Positions 50,049-58,970 of a DNA stretch of 64,000 nt are shown here, one piece after another (positions within the stretch are counted from its first letter, which is position 1; the number at the start of each line of letters is the position of its first letter). This stretch comes from Pseudomonadota bacterium (GTDB lineage Bacteria; Pseudomonadota; Gammaproteobacteria; Acidiferrobacterales; UBA6901): NCBI GenBank assembly GCA_021790335.1, contig JAJYEE010000006.1:29467-93466 (forward strand). Direction: 5' to 3'. The notes under the pieces are model-generated. The model made no database searches and had not been told where the DNA came from. It saw nothing but the letters and a program-made list of their open reading frames with translations. A program made the position numbers and the translations under genes.

Positions 50049-50227
50049 TGGCTTTTCCTTAACAGTACCATCGGGTGCCGCATCGAACTGCGTGCCACGC
50101 CGAACCATGGGTTGGCTGGCCGAGTCCGCAACGACCCACGGCCTTGCTGACGGTATTTCGGGCCTCGAAATACGGAGCCAGGCCACCGCAAGCCGCTATT
50201 GTAGCAAGACACAAGCCAACATCCGCC

Positions 50228-50641
50228 ATGCAAGACACCGGATCGCCATCTAAGCGGAAATCTGCCGGTGGGCGCCCGCCCAGGGAGGCGGAGCGGCCGT
50301 CCTTTTCGCTCGATCCGAAGGTTGTGCGGCGCCAGGTCCGGGTTGAGACGTTCAGGGCGAGCGGACCCGGCGGACAGCACCTGCACAAGACGGAGTCGGC
50401 GGTGCGCATGATCCATGAGCCGACGGGAATCGCAGTGACGGTGTCGGATACGCGCTCGCAGGCGCGCAACCGCGCCTTGGCGCTCGAACGCCTGATCTCG
50501 CGGTTGCGACGGCTCGTTTCGGTCCCGAAGCCGCGGATCGCGACACGTCGTACCGGAGCGTCGGTGCGCCGGCGCCTTGAACAGAAGCGCATTAAAGCCC
50601 GTGACAAGGGCCTGCGTGCCCGCGTACGTCCGGCGGAATAG
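50228..50641 (+). CDS. Stand-alone RF-1 domain protein (release-factor-like)
   Basis: The 137-residue protein contains only the peptidyl-tRNA hydrolysis domain of release factors. The catalytic GGQ is in RASGPGGQHLHKTESAVRMI (about residues 42-61). A basic C terminus (RRRLEQKRIKARDKG) resembles the ribosome-binding tail of ArfB-like rescue factors. It lacks codon-recognition domains, so it probably acts in ribosome rescue or as a release-factor homologue of unknown target. It is divergent from aroF with the start ATG 50228; upstream in-frame starts lie in the intergenic region. Confidence 0.8.
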   Translation: MQDTGSPSKRKSAGGRPPREAERPSFSLDPKVVRRQVRVETFRASGPGGQHLHKTESAVRMIHEPTGIAVTVSDTRSQARNRALALERLISRLRRLVSVPKPRIATRRTGASVRRRLEQKRIKARDKGLRARVRPAE

Positions 50642-51146
50642 GGGGGCTAACCGTTCTGCAGGCGAGTCCCCGGCGCTGCTGGCACGGTTGTCGCCGGCGC
50701 GGCGAGTCTGCGGCTGGAAGCCGAGTTTTGCTGCCGGAGGCGTGCCACCCTGCAGGCCAGGATTCATTTCAGGAACAGTAAAAGGGGGAAATCCTCGATA
50801 TCGGGTCGGGCAGGCCCGCGAAAACAGCCAGACAAAGATTTCCAGGTCGAGTCGACAGTTGTGCCCCGGCAGGGCTATATCGCGTATCGCGATCCGGTTG
50901 TCGGGACGGTCAAAATACGGGGCGCTTGGCCGCCACCTGCGCTACGGTGCTCCACGATTGAAGGCTGGCATCCGGACGGACAGCAAGGAAAGGCGCCCCC
51001 GGGAACAACTGCGCAGACACGCGGGCCGTCCGTGTCTGCGGTAGAGGCAGTCCGATCGATGTCCGCAGGTGCGCACATCACGGCCCACCACCGATCGACT
51101 CCGCCTCCGTGTTGTGTCTGGCCCCGTTTTTTCCCGACGCGTTGGA
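50642..51146. other. Intergenic stretch upstream of the cold-shock gene
   Basis: About 500 bp hold no convincing gene on either strand. The only notable pattern is a direct repeat ATCGCGTATCGCGAT at about 50878-50892. Most of the rest is GC-rich DNA without coding bias. Confidence 0.45.
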
Positions 51147-51175
51147 TTGTGTTATCGGCAGACTTCACGTAGGAT
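51147..51175 (+). promoter_or_regulatory. Possible promoter of the cold-shock gene
   Basis: TTGTGT and TAGGAT are 17 bp apart, followed by about 150 bases before the csp start. That leader length fits known cold-shock mRNAs, which have structured leaders of 100-160 bases. The box matches are moderate. Confidence 0.35.
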
Positions 51176-51332
51176 TTAGGCGCCGCGCGGGCGAATGGGC
51201 GCGGTCTGGTGTGCTGATGCATGAGGGGTTGGCCGTTGTCCTTACCCTTGCGCGTGGCTTCCTGATTCGGCAACTCATTAACGCGTCGCAGCAAGGCGCA
51301 GACGTCACAGGTGAAGAAGGGGTTATTTGGCT

Positions 51333-51536
51333 ATGCAAACTGGTACGGTTAAGTGGTTCAACGAATCCAAGGGCTTCGGTTTTATCACCCCGAGTGATGG
51401 TAGCCCGGACGTGTTCGTCCATTTCTCAACCATAGAGGGCGAAGGCTTCAAGACCTTGGCCGAGGGACAAAAGGTGGAATTCGAGTCCACCAAGGGTCCG
51501 AAGGGAATGCAGGCGACACGCGTGATTCCACGCTGA
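51333..51536 (+). CDS. Cold-shock domain protein (CspA family)
   Basis: The 67-residue protein is a single cold-shock domain with RNP1 KGFGFI (about residues 15-20) and RNP2 VFVHF (about 29-33), which bind single-stranded RNA and [14 protein letters not shown] at the start is invariant in the family. AAGGGG lies about ten bases before ATG 51333. Whether it is cold induced cannot be told from sequence, but the long leader suggests it. A strong terminator follows. Confidence 0.95.
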   Translation: MQTGTVKWFNESKGFGFITPSDGSPDVFVHFSTIEGEGFKTLAEGQKVEFESTKGPKGMQATRVIPR

Positions 51537-51566
51537 GATCGCTCTCCCTGGCTTGAATATGTAAAG

Positions 51567-51598
51567 GACCCCACCTGCGAGTGGGGTCTATTTTTTTT
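51567..51598 (+). terminator. Terminator of the cold-shock gene
   Basis: A perfect 8-bp stem GACCCCAC/GTGGGGTC with loop CTGCGA (51567-51588) is followed by TATTTTTTTT. It ends 30 bp after the stop. Confidence 0.92.
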
Positions 51599-51796
51599 AT
51601 CGGCCTGCATTCGCAGCCCGCTGTGGACAGTGCGGCGCACAATTTACGGCGCAGGCCCTATCCCGCGTCGCCCCGGTTGCGACCCATGTGGCCGCACGAG
51701 AGCCTGTGCGGTCGCGCAACACCTCCTTCGGGCGCTGGCCCGCCTCTGTGCGGCGCAGCGCCTCTCAGACAAACCCGCAACGAGTGAGCTCCCATA

Positions 51797-52393
51797 GTGT
51801 TGCACGATCTCATTCGACAGTATGGATATATAGGTCTGTTCGTTGGCACCCTGCTCGAGGGCGAGACCATCATGTTGCTCGCGGGTGTTGCCGCGCAGTA
51901 CGGCGACCTGCGGCTGTCAGGAGTGGTCGTTACCGGGTTTCTCGGCAGTTTTCTCGGAGACCAGCTGTTTTTCTATATCGGACGGCATTTCGGCCCGGCG
52001 GTTCTCGCGAAGCGTCTGTCGTGGAAGGCGAGCGCCGACAAGGTATTCCGCCTCATTGATCGTCATCAGTCCCTGCTCATCGTCAGTTTCCGCTTTTACT
52101 ATGGCCTGCGTTCGGTGACGCCGTTCGCGATCGGAGCAGCGCGTGTCGGGCGTGGACGCTTCCTGGTTCTCAATGCCGTGGGGGCCGTCCTGTGGTCGGC
52201 TGCGCTGGGCGGTCTGGGTTTTCTGTTCGGGCGGGCGTTCATAATTTATTTTCGAAACTTCCGCCGTTACGAGCTGGACTTTCTGGGCATCCTGGCATTC
52301 ATGGGTGCAGTCATCTGGTTCACGAGTCTCATGGTGCGCCGCCGCAAAGCGGCACGCCTTTTGCGATCGGATCGCGACAAGGACAGCGAGTGA
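51797..52393 (+). CDS. DedA-family membrane protein
   Basis: The 198-residue protein has about four to five membrane segments and the family motifs EGETIMLLAGVAAQ (about residues 21-34) and FRFYYGLRSVTPFAIGA (about 98-114), where the charged and Arg residues are typical of DedA/VTT proteins. These are linked to lipid carrier or phospholipid translocation in known bacteria. GTG 51797 is used; TTG 51800 is possible, and the binding site is weak. The Arg/Lys/Asp-rich tail is cytoplasmic. Confidence 0.85.
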   Translation: MLHDLIRQYGYIGLFVGTLLEGETIMLLAGVAAQYGDLRLSGVVVTGFLGSFLGDQLFFYIGRHFGPAVLAKRLSWKASADKVFRLIDRHQSLLIVSFRFYYGLRSVTPFAIGAARVGRGRFLVLNAVGAVLWSAALGGLGFLFGRAFIIYFRNFRRYELDFLGILAFMGAVIWFTSLMVRRRKAARLLRSDRDKDSE

Positions 52394-52499
52394 CTCCGGC
52401 AGCGATGACAGAGAGCCGGGTCCGGACCGATTCGTCCTGCGGTCACTGAAGCAAGGCGTATTCGCATTTTGTTAAAGTCCGCGTGCAGCGTGGCGGGTG

Positions 52500-53765
52500 T
52501 CAGCGTTCCCGGTCAAGCGCGATGGCGTAGAAGCCGTCGGTGTTATGGCGATGTGGGTAGAGCCTCAGAGCATCGTCTTCCATCGTCATGGCCGCTCCGC
52601 GGCGCGCAAGGATTTCGACGGCCGGTTGCGGCTGGAATTCGGGATGGCCGGCGCGAAATTCCCCGACCACTTCATCGTTCTCCTCGGGCAGCAGGCTGCA
52701 GGTGGCATAAACCACGCGCCCGCCGGGTTTGACCAGTTCGGAGGCCGCGGCGAGTATGCGCTTCTGCGTGGCCACCAGCTCTGCCAAGTCCGGCTGGCGC
52801 CACTTGATATCCGGATTGCGCCGCAGCGTGCCGGTTCCGGTGCACGGTGCGTCCACCAGCACACGGTCGATTTTGCCTCGCAGGCGCTGGATCCGTGGAT
52901 CGCGCTCGTGCGCGATTGCAATCGGTCGTACGTTGTCGAGGCCGGCGCGCCGCAGTCGCGGCTTGAGCCGTTCGAGGCGCTGGCGTGATACATCAAGGGC
53001 GTAGATCGTGCCGCTGTTCGCCATCATGGCGCCAAGCTGGAGGGTCTTGCCGCCGGCGCCGGCGCAGAAGTCGACCACCATCTGGCGGCGTCTTGGCTCA
53101 AGCAGCATGCCGACCAGCTGGCTGCCTTCATCCTGGACTTCGAACCAGCCGTCGCGAAACGCTGCGGTGCCGAAAAGTGGGGCCCGATCGCGGCTGCGCA
53201 GCCCGATCGCTGACCACGGTGTCGGCGTGACCGTGAAACCCTCCCCGGCGAGACGTTCCATGACTGCCGCACGGTCGGCCTTGAGCGTATTGACGCGCAG
53301 GTCCAGGCTGGCAGGACGGTTCAGGGCGGTTGCCAGCTCCAGCGTTTCGGACTCCCCGTAGCGGGAAAGCAGTCGCTGCAGCAGCCAGTCGGGAAGATCG
53401 GTACGCACGGCGAGCGGCAGATCGGCGCGCGGAATGCGTGCCTGGGCCGCGAGTGCCGCCAGATCCACGCCTGCTGGGCGTACGCCCGCCTCGATGAGCG
53501 CGCGTGCGCTGAAACCCCCTTCGGTCAGCAGGTAGGCCGCTACCAGGTTCTGCGCGCCCGCCCTGTCCTCGCCAAGCAGGTATGCGAGCGAACGTCGGTG
53601 GCGCAGACAGCCGTAAACCGTTTCGGCCACGAATCCGCGATCGCCTTGGCCCAGCATGGGGTGGCCGCGAAAGAAGCGCTCCATCTGTTTGTCGGCGGCC
53701 TGGTGGTTCGAGAGGATGGCCTCAAGCAGTTCGGTCGCAGATCGGTAGAGCAGCGGCTTCGACAT
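52500..53765 (-). CDS. RsmB/NOP-family RNA (cytosine-C5)-methyltransferase
   Basis: The 421-residue protein has a NusB-like N-terminal domain (about 5-130) and a methyltransferase domain. The SAM motif reads VVDFCAGAGGKTLQL near residue 233. The two cysteines of the m5C mechanism are in DAPCTGTGTLRRNPD (about 307) and YATCSLLPEEN (about 357). FCAGAGGKT differs from the CAAPGGKT of E. coli RsmB, so it may be a related enzyme with another target, and no symbol is given. It follows aguB by about 70 bp on the same strand. Confidence 0.85.
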   Translation of the reverse strand: MSKPLLYRSATELLEAILSNHQAADKQMERFFRGHPMLGQGDRGFVAETVYGCLRHRRSLAYLLGEDRAGAQNLVAAYLLTEGGFSARALIEAGVRPAGVDLAALAAQARIPRADLPLAVRTDLPDWLLQRLLSRYGESETLELATALNRPASLDLRVNTLKADRAAVMERLAGEGFTVTPTPWSAIGLRSRDRAPLFGTAAFRDGWFEVQDEGSQLVGMLLEPRRRQMVVDFCAGAGGKTLQLGAMMANSGTIYALDVSRQRLERLKPRLRRAGLDNVRPIAIAHERDPRIQRLRGKIDRVLVDAPCTGTGTLRRNPDIKWRQPDLAELVATQKRILAAASELVKPGGRVVYATCSLLPEENDEVVGEFRAGHPEFQPQPAVEILARRGAAMTMEDDALRLYPHRHNTDGFYAIALDRER

Positions 53766-53834
53766 GATGACCTGGGTCAGGGGGTTTCATGAATCGGACT
53801 GAATGCTGTCGGCACTGTGCCCGTGCCGCACGCT

Positions 53835-54722
53835 TCAGCTTGTGTAGCGTTTGACCAGATCGTGGTAGGCATCGATGCGGCGGTCACGCAGGAACGGCCA
53901 GATGCGGCGCACTGCTTCGGTACGCCCGAGGTCCACGTCCGCGACCGTAACCGTCGGGCTGTCGGCGCAGGCCTGTGCCAGCAGTTCCCCTTGAGGGCCA
54001 GCCAGAAAACTGCTGCCCCAAAACACTATGCCTTCGGTCCGTTGTTCCGGATCGGGCTCCCGGCCGATGCGGTTGCACGCCGCCACGGGCAGGCCGTTTG
54101 CGATCGCATGTGCCCGCTGGATGGTGATCCAGCTGTCGCGCTGGCGCTCGCGTTCAGGGGTCGGGTCGCGCGGGTCCCAGCCGATGGCGGTGGGATAGAG
54201 CAGGATCTGCGCCCCGGCCAGGGCCATCAGGCGGGCGCTCTCGGGGTACCATTGGTCCCAGCATACCAGCACGCCGAGCGAGCCGACCGATGTTTCAATC
54301 GGCACGAAACCCTGGTCGCCGGGGGTGAAGTAGAATTTTTCGTGATAGCCCGGATCGTCGGGAATGTGCATCTTGCGGTAGCGTCCGGCGATGCTGCCAT
54401 CGCGCTCGAGGACGACCGCGGTGTTATGGTAAAGGCCGGCCGCGCGGCGCTCGAATACCGATGCGACGATGACTACGCCAAGCTCCCGTGCCAGGGCCGC
54501 GACATGTTCCGTGGTCGGTCCCGGCACCGGCTGCGCCAGGTCGAATCGCGCCGGATCCTCGGTCTGGCAGAAATAGACGCCGGTGTGCAGTTCCGGCAGC
54601 AGCACAAGGTTGGCCCCGGCGGCGGCGGCCTGGCGAATGCCCTGTTCCGATTCAGCGAGATTGCGCCGATAGTCGTCCGTGCAGGCGTGCTGCACCAGAC
54701 CGACACGAAGTGTCTTGCTCAT
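53835..54722 (-). CDS. aguB: N-carbamoylputrescine amidase
   Basis: AguB hydrolyses N-carbamoylputrescine to putrescine, ammonia and CO2. The 295-residue nitrilase-family protein has the catalytic triad Glu44 (LLPELHTG), Lys117 (RYRKMHIPDD) and Cys154 (LVCWDQWYPE). FLRDRRIDAYHDL near the C terminus is typical of the family. It lies downstream of aguA on the same strand with a gap of about 200 bp, so the pair completes the agmatine-to-putrescine route. Confidence 0.93.
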   Translation of the reverse strand: MSKTLRVGLVQHACTDDYRRNLAESEQGIRQAAAAGANLVLLPELHTGVYFCQTEDPARFDLAQPVPGPTTEHVAALARELGVVIVASVFERRAAGLYHNTAVVLERDGSIAGRYRKMHIPDDPGYHEKFYFTPGDQGFVPIETSVGSLGVLVCWDQWYPESARLMALAGAQILLYPTAIGWDPRDPTPERERQRDSWITIQRAHAIANGLPVAACNRIGREPDPEQRTEGIVFWGSSFLAGPQGELLAQACADSPTVTVADVDLGRTEAVRRIWPFLRDRRIDAYHDLVKRYTS

Positions 54723-54921
54723 GAAGTTACCGCGCTGCGCCGCGGTTGCAATGCCTGCATCAGCCAGCCCGTCCGATCCTTAGTTCTTGCCATCCATATT
54801 AACATCGCAGCCGGTACCTTGCCCATGATCCCCGTCCGCGAAAGACGATGGCATCCGCCCAGGGGTGCCGCGGGAGCAACGTGAAGCAGCGCACGATTGC
54901 AGCGTGGGGGGCGGCTGCTCC

Positions 54922-55989
54922 TCACGCGGTGGCGGCAAGGACGCCGGCGGGCAGCTGTATCGTGACGCAGTGCAGGCTGCCATGCTGGCGGATCAGCGGC
55001 AGGCAAGGAACGCTGACGATCGCACGGCCAGGAAAGCACGTGCCCAGTCGTTCCCGGGCGAGTCCATCCGCCGGATCATCGTATGCAGGTACCAGCACCG
55101 CATCATTGATGATCAGAAAATTCGCGTAGGTCGCCGGCATGCGCTCTCCGTGCTCATCGTAACGGGCGCGCGGCCAGGGTAATGCGACGAGCCGGTAGGG
55201 GTTTCCGGTGCGGGTGCGTAGCGCCCTGAGTTCCTGTCCCATCGCAGCGAGCTCGGCGTAGTGCTCGTCGGCCGGGTCGTCACAGGCAACGTAGGCAATC
55301 GTATCGATATCGCAGAAGCGCGCCAGCGTGTCGATGTGGCTGTCGGTGTCGTCTCCGGCGAGGTAACCGTGATTGAGCCAGAGCACGCGCGTGATACCCA
55401 GCCAGTCTCCGAGCTGCTGTTCCAGCTGTTCGCGGCTGGTCTGCCGGTTGCGTGTGGGCGCAAGCAGGCAGCGCGCGGTGGTCAACAGGCTGCCGGATCC
55501 GTCCACTTCTATGCTTCCGCCTTCGAGTATCAGATCTACGGGCTCGAGCGGCGTGTCGCGGAACGCGCCTTGCCGGGCCAGTTCCTGCGAAACGGCATTG
55601 TCGAGGTCCGCAGGATATTTCCCGCCCCAGCCGTTGAAGCTGAAATCGAGCAGCAGCGGACGGTTGCGGCAGATCACGCCGATCGGGCCATGGTCACGGG
55701 CCCAGCTGTCGTTCGAGGGGGCGAGCGCGAAGACCAATCGCTCGGCGGCTACGCCGGCTTGCCGCAGCATCTGCTCGACGTGTGTGCGGTGCGCGGCATC
55801 AAAGCACACGAGGAGCACGGTCTCGTGATTCGAAATTGCCCGCGCAATCTCGACGAATACCGGCTCAACCTCGGCCAGACACGGGGCCCAGTCGCTGTGC
55901 GCATGTGGCCAGGTAACCATCACGCCGCTCTGGGGCGCCCATTCGGGAGGAAGATAGGGCCGGCACGAATCCGAAGTCGGAAAATTCAT
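54922..55989 (-). CDS. aguA: Agmatine deiminase
   Basis: AguA converts agmatine to N-carbamoylputrescine. The 355-residue guanidino-modifying enzyme shows NDSWARDHGP (about residues 89-98), ILEGGSIEVDG with the conserved Glu/Gly run, LNHGYLAGDDTDSHIDTLAR with the catalytic histidine, and the nucleophile Cys341 in GSLHCVTIQ near the C terminus. ATG 55989 follows AGGGAAATCGCCG and gives MNFPTSDS; an in-frame extension upstream to 56283 is Arg/Pro rich and rejected. No arginine decarboxylase is in this window. Confidence 0.94.
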   Translation of the reverse strand: MNFPTSDSCRPYLPPEWAPQSGVMVTWPHAHSDWAPCLAEVEPVFVEIARAISNHETVLLVCFDAAHRTHVEQMLRQAGVAAERLVFALAPSNDSWARDHGPIGVICRNRPLLLDFSFNGWGGKYPADLDNAVSQELARQGAFRDTPLEPVDLILEGGSIEVDGSGSLLTTARCLLAPTRNRQTSREQLEQQLGDWLGITRVLWLNHGYLAGDDTDSHIDTLARFCDIDTIAYVACDDPADEHYAELAAMGQELRALRTRTGNPYRLVALPWPRARYDEHGERMPATYANFLIINDAVLVPAYDDPADGLARERLGTCFPGRAIVSVPCLPLIRQHGSLHCVTIQLPAGVLAATA

Positions 55990-56159
55990 CGGCGATTTCC
56001 CTGGAAAGCGGGGAATGATAGCCGGTTGCTCGTTGCCGGCCAACTGCGAGGGACGCGCAGCGGTACGCAGCGGTATTTGACCTGTGCGGCGGAGTGTATT
56101 TGAATGTGCACTTTTCGCACCGCCTGTCCGCGGTGCCGGTTTGCTGTGGAGATGCTCCG

Positions 56160-57398
56160 ATGCCGCTGATTCGACCGTTTGCCGGGTTGCGCCCGCGTGC
56201 CGAATTCGCGGCACAGGTGCTGGCCCCCCCCTATGATGTGGTGACCGTGGACGAGGCGCGGGCACGCGCCGCCGGCAGACCATGGAGCTTTCTGCACATT
56301 TCGCGCCCGGAAATCGATCTGCCGCCCGGCACCGATCCGTATGCGCCCGAGGTGTACCGCAAGGGGCGCGAGAATTTCGAGAGGCAGATTGCCGCCGGTG
56401 TGCTCGGGCGCGATCCTGGACCCTGTTATTACCTGTACCGCCTGGTGATGGGTTCGCACACCCAGACCGGAGTGGTTGCAGCGGCGTCGGTCGCGGCCTA
56501 CGAGAGCCAGCGTATCCGCCGACATGAACATACCCGTCCGGACAAGGAGGACGACCGGGTCCGCCAGATCGAGGCGCTCGATGCCCAGACCGGCCCGGTG
56601 TTTCTGACCTACCGCCGCAGTGCGGGCATTGACCGCATCGTTGCCAATCTGACGAGCCATCCCCCCGAGGTCGATGTCACGGCCGACGACGGCGTACGCC
56701 ACAGCCTTTGGGTCGTTCGTGAACCGCGTGCCATAGAGGCGCTTTCCGTTGGGTTCGAGGCCGTCGACTGCCTCTATGTTGCCGATGGCCATCATCGCTC
56801 CGCGGCGGCGGCGCGTGTCGCCGCCGCCCGTCACGGCCGCGGAGCGCCGGACGCGGAGCAGACATGCGACTATTTCCTTTCCGTGATATTTCCCGACAAC
56901 CAGATGCAGATTCTTCCGTACAACCGCGTGGTAAGGGATCTGAACGGCCTGACGCCGGAGGACTTCGTGGGGCGTGTGGCAGTTGATTTCGAGGTGCAAC
57001 GTGCGGCTTCCGCCGTGACGCCGGTGCGCACCGGCGAGTTCGGCATGTACCTCAGCGGCCAGTGGTACCGTATCTCGATCCATGCCGAATGCATACCCCG
57101 GCACGACGCGGTGCGGCGTCTGGACGTGAGTCTGCTGGCCGATTATCTGCTAGCGCCTGTGCTCGGCATACAGGATCCGCGGCGCGACAGGCGCATCGAC
57201 TTTGTCGGCGGCATCCGCGGATTGGACGAACTGCAGCGACGGGTGGACAGCGGCGAGATGGCGGTGGCTTTTTCCATGTTCCCGACCGCGCTTGCCGACC
57301 TCATGGCGGTGGCCGATGCCGGCGAGGTGATGCCGCCCAAATCGACCTGGTTCGAACCGAAACTGGCCGACGGACTGGTATCTCAGATACTCGACTGA
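56160..57398 (+). CDS. DUF1015 family protein
   Basis: The 412-residue protein has the DUF1015 pattern: IRPFAGLRPRAEFAAQVLAP followed by PYDVV at the start, an EHTRPDKEDDR segment near 121-131, and YVADGHHRSAAAARVAA near 204-220. The ADGHHR motif could bind a metal or phosphate, but function is not established. ATG 56160 follows GGAGATGCTCCG; a start at 56094 is rejected. It is convergent with the DUF3106-like gene, ending 31 bp away. Confidence 0.85.
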   Translation: MPLIRPFAGLRPRAEFAAQVLAPPYDVVTVDEARARAAGRPWSFLHISRPEIDLPPGTDPYAPEVYRKGRENFERQIAAGVLGRDPGPCYYLYRLVMGSHTQTGVVAAASVAAYESQRIRRHEHTRPDKEDDRVRQIEALDAQTGPVFLTYRRSAGIDRIVANLTSHPPEVDVTADDGVRHSLWVVREPRAIEALSVGFEAVDCLYVADGHHRSAAAARVAAARHGRGAPDAEQTCDYFLSVIFPDNQMQILPYNRVVRDLNGLTPEDFVGRVAVDFEVQRAASAVTPVRTGEFGMYLSGQWYRISIHAECIPRHDAVRRLDVSLLADYLLAPVLGIQDPRRDRRIDFVGGIRGLDELQRRVDSGEMAVAFSMFPTALADLMAVADAGEVMPPKSTWFEPKLADGLVSQILD

Positions 57399-57429
57399 GT
57401 GCTTGGCTCCATGCCGCCCCTGTGCGGTC

Positions 57430-57795
57430 TCAACGACGGGGCATGCGGCGATAGCGCAGGTACTCCTGGCGCAGGCGTCGACGCTCCTGCGGACTCATTC
57501 TCCGGAATCGCCGGCGCGCGCGTCGCGCTTCGGCCTGTTCCGCCGGGCTCAGGTGCTGGTAGCGCCGTACTCCGTGCACAAGGCGCGCGCGCCGCGCCGG
57601 CGGATAGGAGTTCCAGCGTCTGCGATGGTTTGCAAGAAGCCGTCTTTCGGCAGGGCTCAGGCTGTTCCAGTCGTACGCCGCCGCTACCCGCCATTCGCGT
57701 CCCACTCCTGCGGATGCCCGTGCGGGCGCAGAGGCAAGCTGGCCGGCGCAGAGCGCGAGCATCGCAGCGAAATAGACTAAGGGTCGGCGTTTCAT
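57430..57795 (-). CDS. Small exported Arg-rich protein (DUF3106-like)
   Basis: The 121-residue product has a signal peptide (basic start, hydrophobic core about 6-18, then ASAPARASA). The rest is very rich in Arg and Trp and contains repeated W/Y-x-SLSPAERRLLANHRRRW and LSPAEQAEARRARRRFRRM type units, as in DUF3106. It is probably periplasmic. It is the third gene of the sigma/anti-sigma group, 7 bp after the anti-sigma gene, so it may help sense or buffer the signal. ATG 57795 is used. Confidence 0.75.
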   Translation of the reverse strand: MKRRPLVYFAAMLALCAGQLASAPARASAGVGREWRVAAAYDWNSLSPAERRLLANHRRRWNSYPPARRARLVHGVRRYQHLSPAEQAEARRARRRFRRMSPQERRRLRQEYLRYRRMPRR

Positions 57796-57802
57796 CTCTC
57801 GA

Positions 57803-58276
57803 TCATGACTGGTTTTCGTGGCTGCTCTGCGGTGCCCCTTCACGTGACACCCAGAGATAAAAATCGATATGCGAATACAGATCCGGGACGCTTTCCGCTC
57901 GCGCCACATCCGGCAGTGGCACTTTTGTCCGCCACAATTGCAGGCCCAGAACCGTGCCCAGTGCGAGAATCAGTGTGGCGGCAACGCCGGCGATGGTCAT
58001 GCGCGCCATCGCTCGGCGCTGCGCGCGCGCCGAGCGGCGACCGTCGAGCGCAAGGCGCCGGCGTTCCTGTAGCTGCCGCGAAAGCAGTTCATCCCGCGGT
58101 GTCCCGTTTTCAGCGATCCATTTCCAGCGCGCCATGCCTCCTCGGCAGACGCTGCATCCATCCAGGTGACGCTGTATCGAAGCCTTTCCCCCGGCTGTCC
58201 CGTCGAGCAGGCCCGCGCGCAGCAGGTCGAGCTGTACGTCGTCCGGATGGGAACCGGCCGCAATGTCCTCATTCAT
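57803..58276 (-). CDS. Membrane anti-sigma factor (zinc-finger-like)
   Basis: The 157-residue protein has an N-terminal cytoplasmic part with HLDGCSVCRG (H-x3-C-x2-C, about residues 37-45), like zinc-binding anti-sigma domains, and a single membrane helix (ITIAGVAATLILALGTVLG-like, about 93-112) with a periplasmic tail. Its start overlaps the sigma factor stop by 8 bp, and GGAGG lies nine bases before ATG 58276. This position is the usual sign of a sigma/anti-sigma pair. It would hold the sigma factor until a membrane or periplasmic signal arrives. Confidence 0.78.
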   Translation of the reverse strand: MNEDIAAGSHPDDVQLDLLRAGLLDGTAGGKASIQRHLDGCSVCRGGMARWKWIAENGTPRDELLSRQLQERRRLALDGRRSARAQRRAMARMTIAGVAATLILALGTVLGLQLWRTKVPLPDVARAESVPDLYSHIDFYLWVSREGAPQSSHENQS

Positions 58277-58970
58277 GGTTCCATACCTCCGCTAGCAGAT
58301 GGCGCAGTGTCTGCATGGCGCGAAAGTGGTGCTGTTTCACCGTACCCTCAGAGCAGCCCAGGATCTGTGACGTCTCCTTCACGCTGAGCTCCTGGCCTTC
58401 GCGCAGCATGAATACCTGGCGTTGGCGCTCCGGCAGCCGGCGCACTGCCGCTTCGATCGATTGGCGCACGCGCTGCGCGCTTAACAGGTTTTCAGGGTCG
58501 CTGTCCCGTCGGGCGCCGTCGACGCCCAGTCCCAGCTCCAGAAGATCGACTTCCTCCTGCGGTTCCCCGTCCGGCCGGTGTCCGAAAAGGGGGATGATCG
58601 TGCCGATACGCTCCTGGATCCGGCGCTGGCGGCGCGCATCGTTGATCCGGTTCCTGAGAATCGTGAAGAACAGCGCCGGCCATTCGGCCTGCGGTTTGTC
58701 CCGGTAATGGTCCACCAGCCTGAGCATGCTGTCCTGGACGATGTCCAGGGCGAGCTCGTGATCCCACAGGGCGGTCCGGGCTATCCGGTATGCCTGGTTT
58801 TCGGTGCGGGCCAGAAACGCCTCCAGCGGATCGCCGGGCGGCGCAGCTGTGTCGATCACGGTCAGCTTGCGCACCGGATGTGCAGCGCTGCCCGCAGCCA
58901 CACCCGTCTCAGGCAGCCAGTCGTTGCCGGCGTTCTCGTCACTCAAGGGATCCGGGAACATGTCGGACAT
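58269..58970 (-). CDS. ECF-type RNA polymerase sigma factor
   Basis: The 233-residue protein has a sigma70 region 2 (ELALDIVQDSMLRLVDHYRD, about residues 72-91, then WPALFFTILRNRINDARRQR) and a region 4 helix-turn-helix (LPERQRQVFMLREGQELSVK then ILGCSEGTVKQHHFRAMQTL, about 180-225). Region 3 is absent, as in ECF factors. The N-terminal 40 residues are acidic and not part of the domain. ATG 58970 follows GGAATTCTT; ATG 58961 is also possible, and the long open frame to 59252 is rejected. It heads a three-gene operon with the anti-sigma factor. Confidence 0.88.
   Translation of the reverse strand: MSDMFPDPLSDENAGNDWLPETGVAAGSAAHPVRKLTVIDTAAPPGDPLEAFLARTENQAYRIARTALWDHELALDIVQDSMLRLVDHYRDKPQAEWPALFFTILRNRINDARRQRRIQERIGTIIPLFGHRPDGEPQEEVDLLELGLGVDGARRDSDPENLLSAQRVRQSIEAAVRRLPERQRQVFMLREGQELSVKETSQILGCSEGTVKQHHFRAMQTLRHLLAEVWNHE

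Noticed and set aside
51690..51712. CCGCAC/GTGCGG hairpin as a terminator
   Set aside because: No T run follows and it does not sit just after a gene end; a stronger terminator at 51567-51598 already serves the cold-shock gene.
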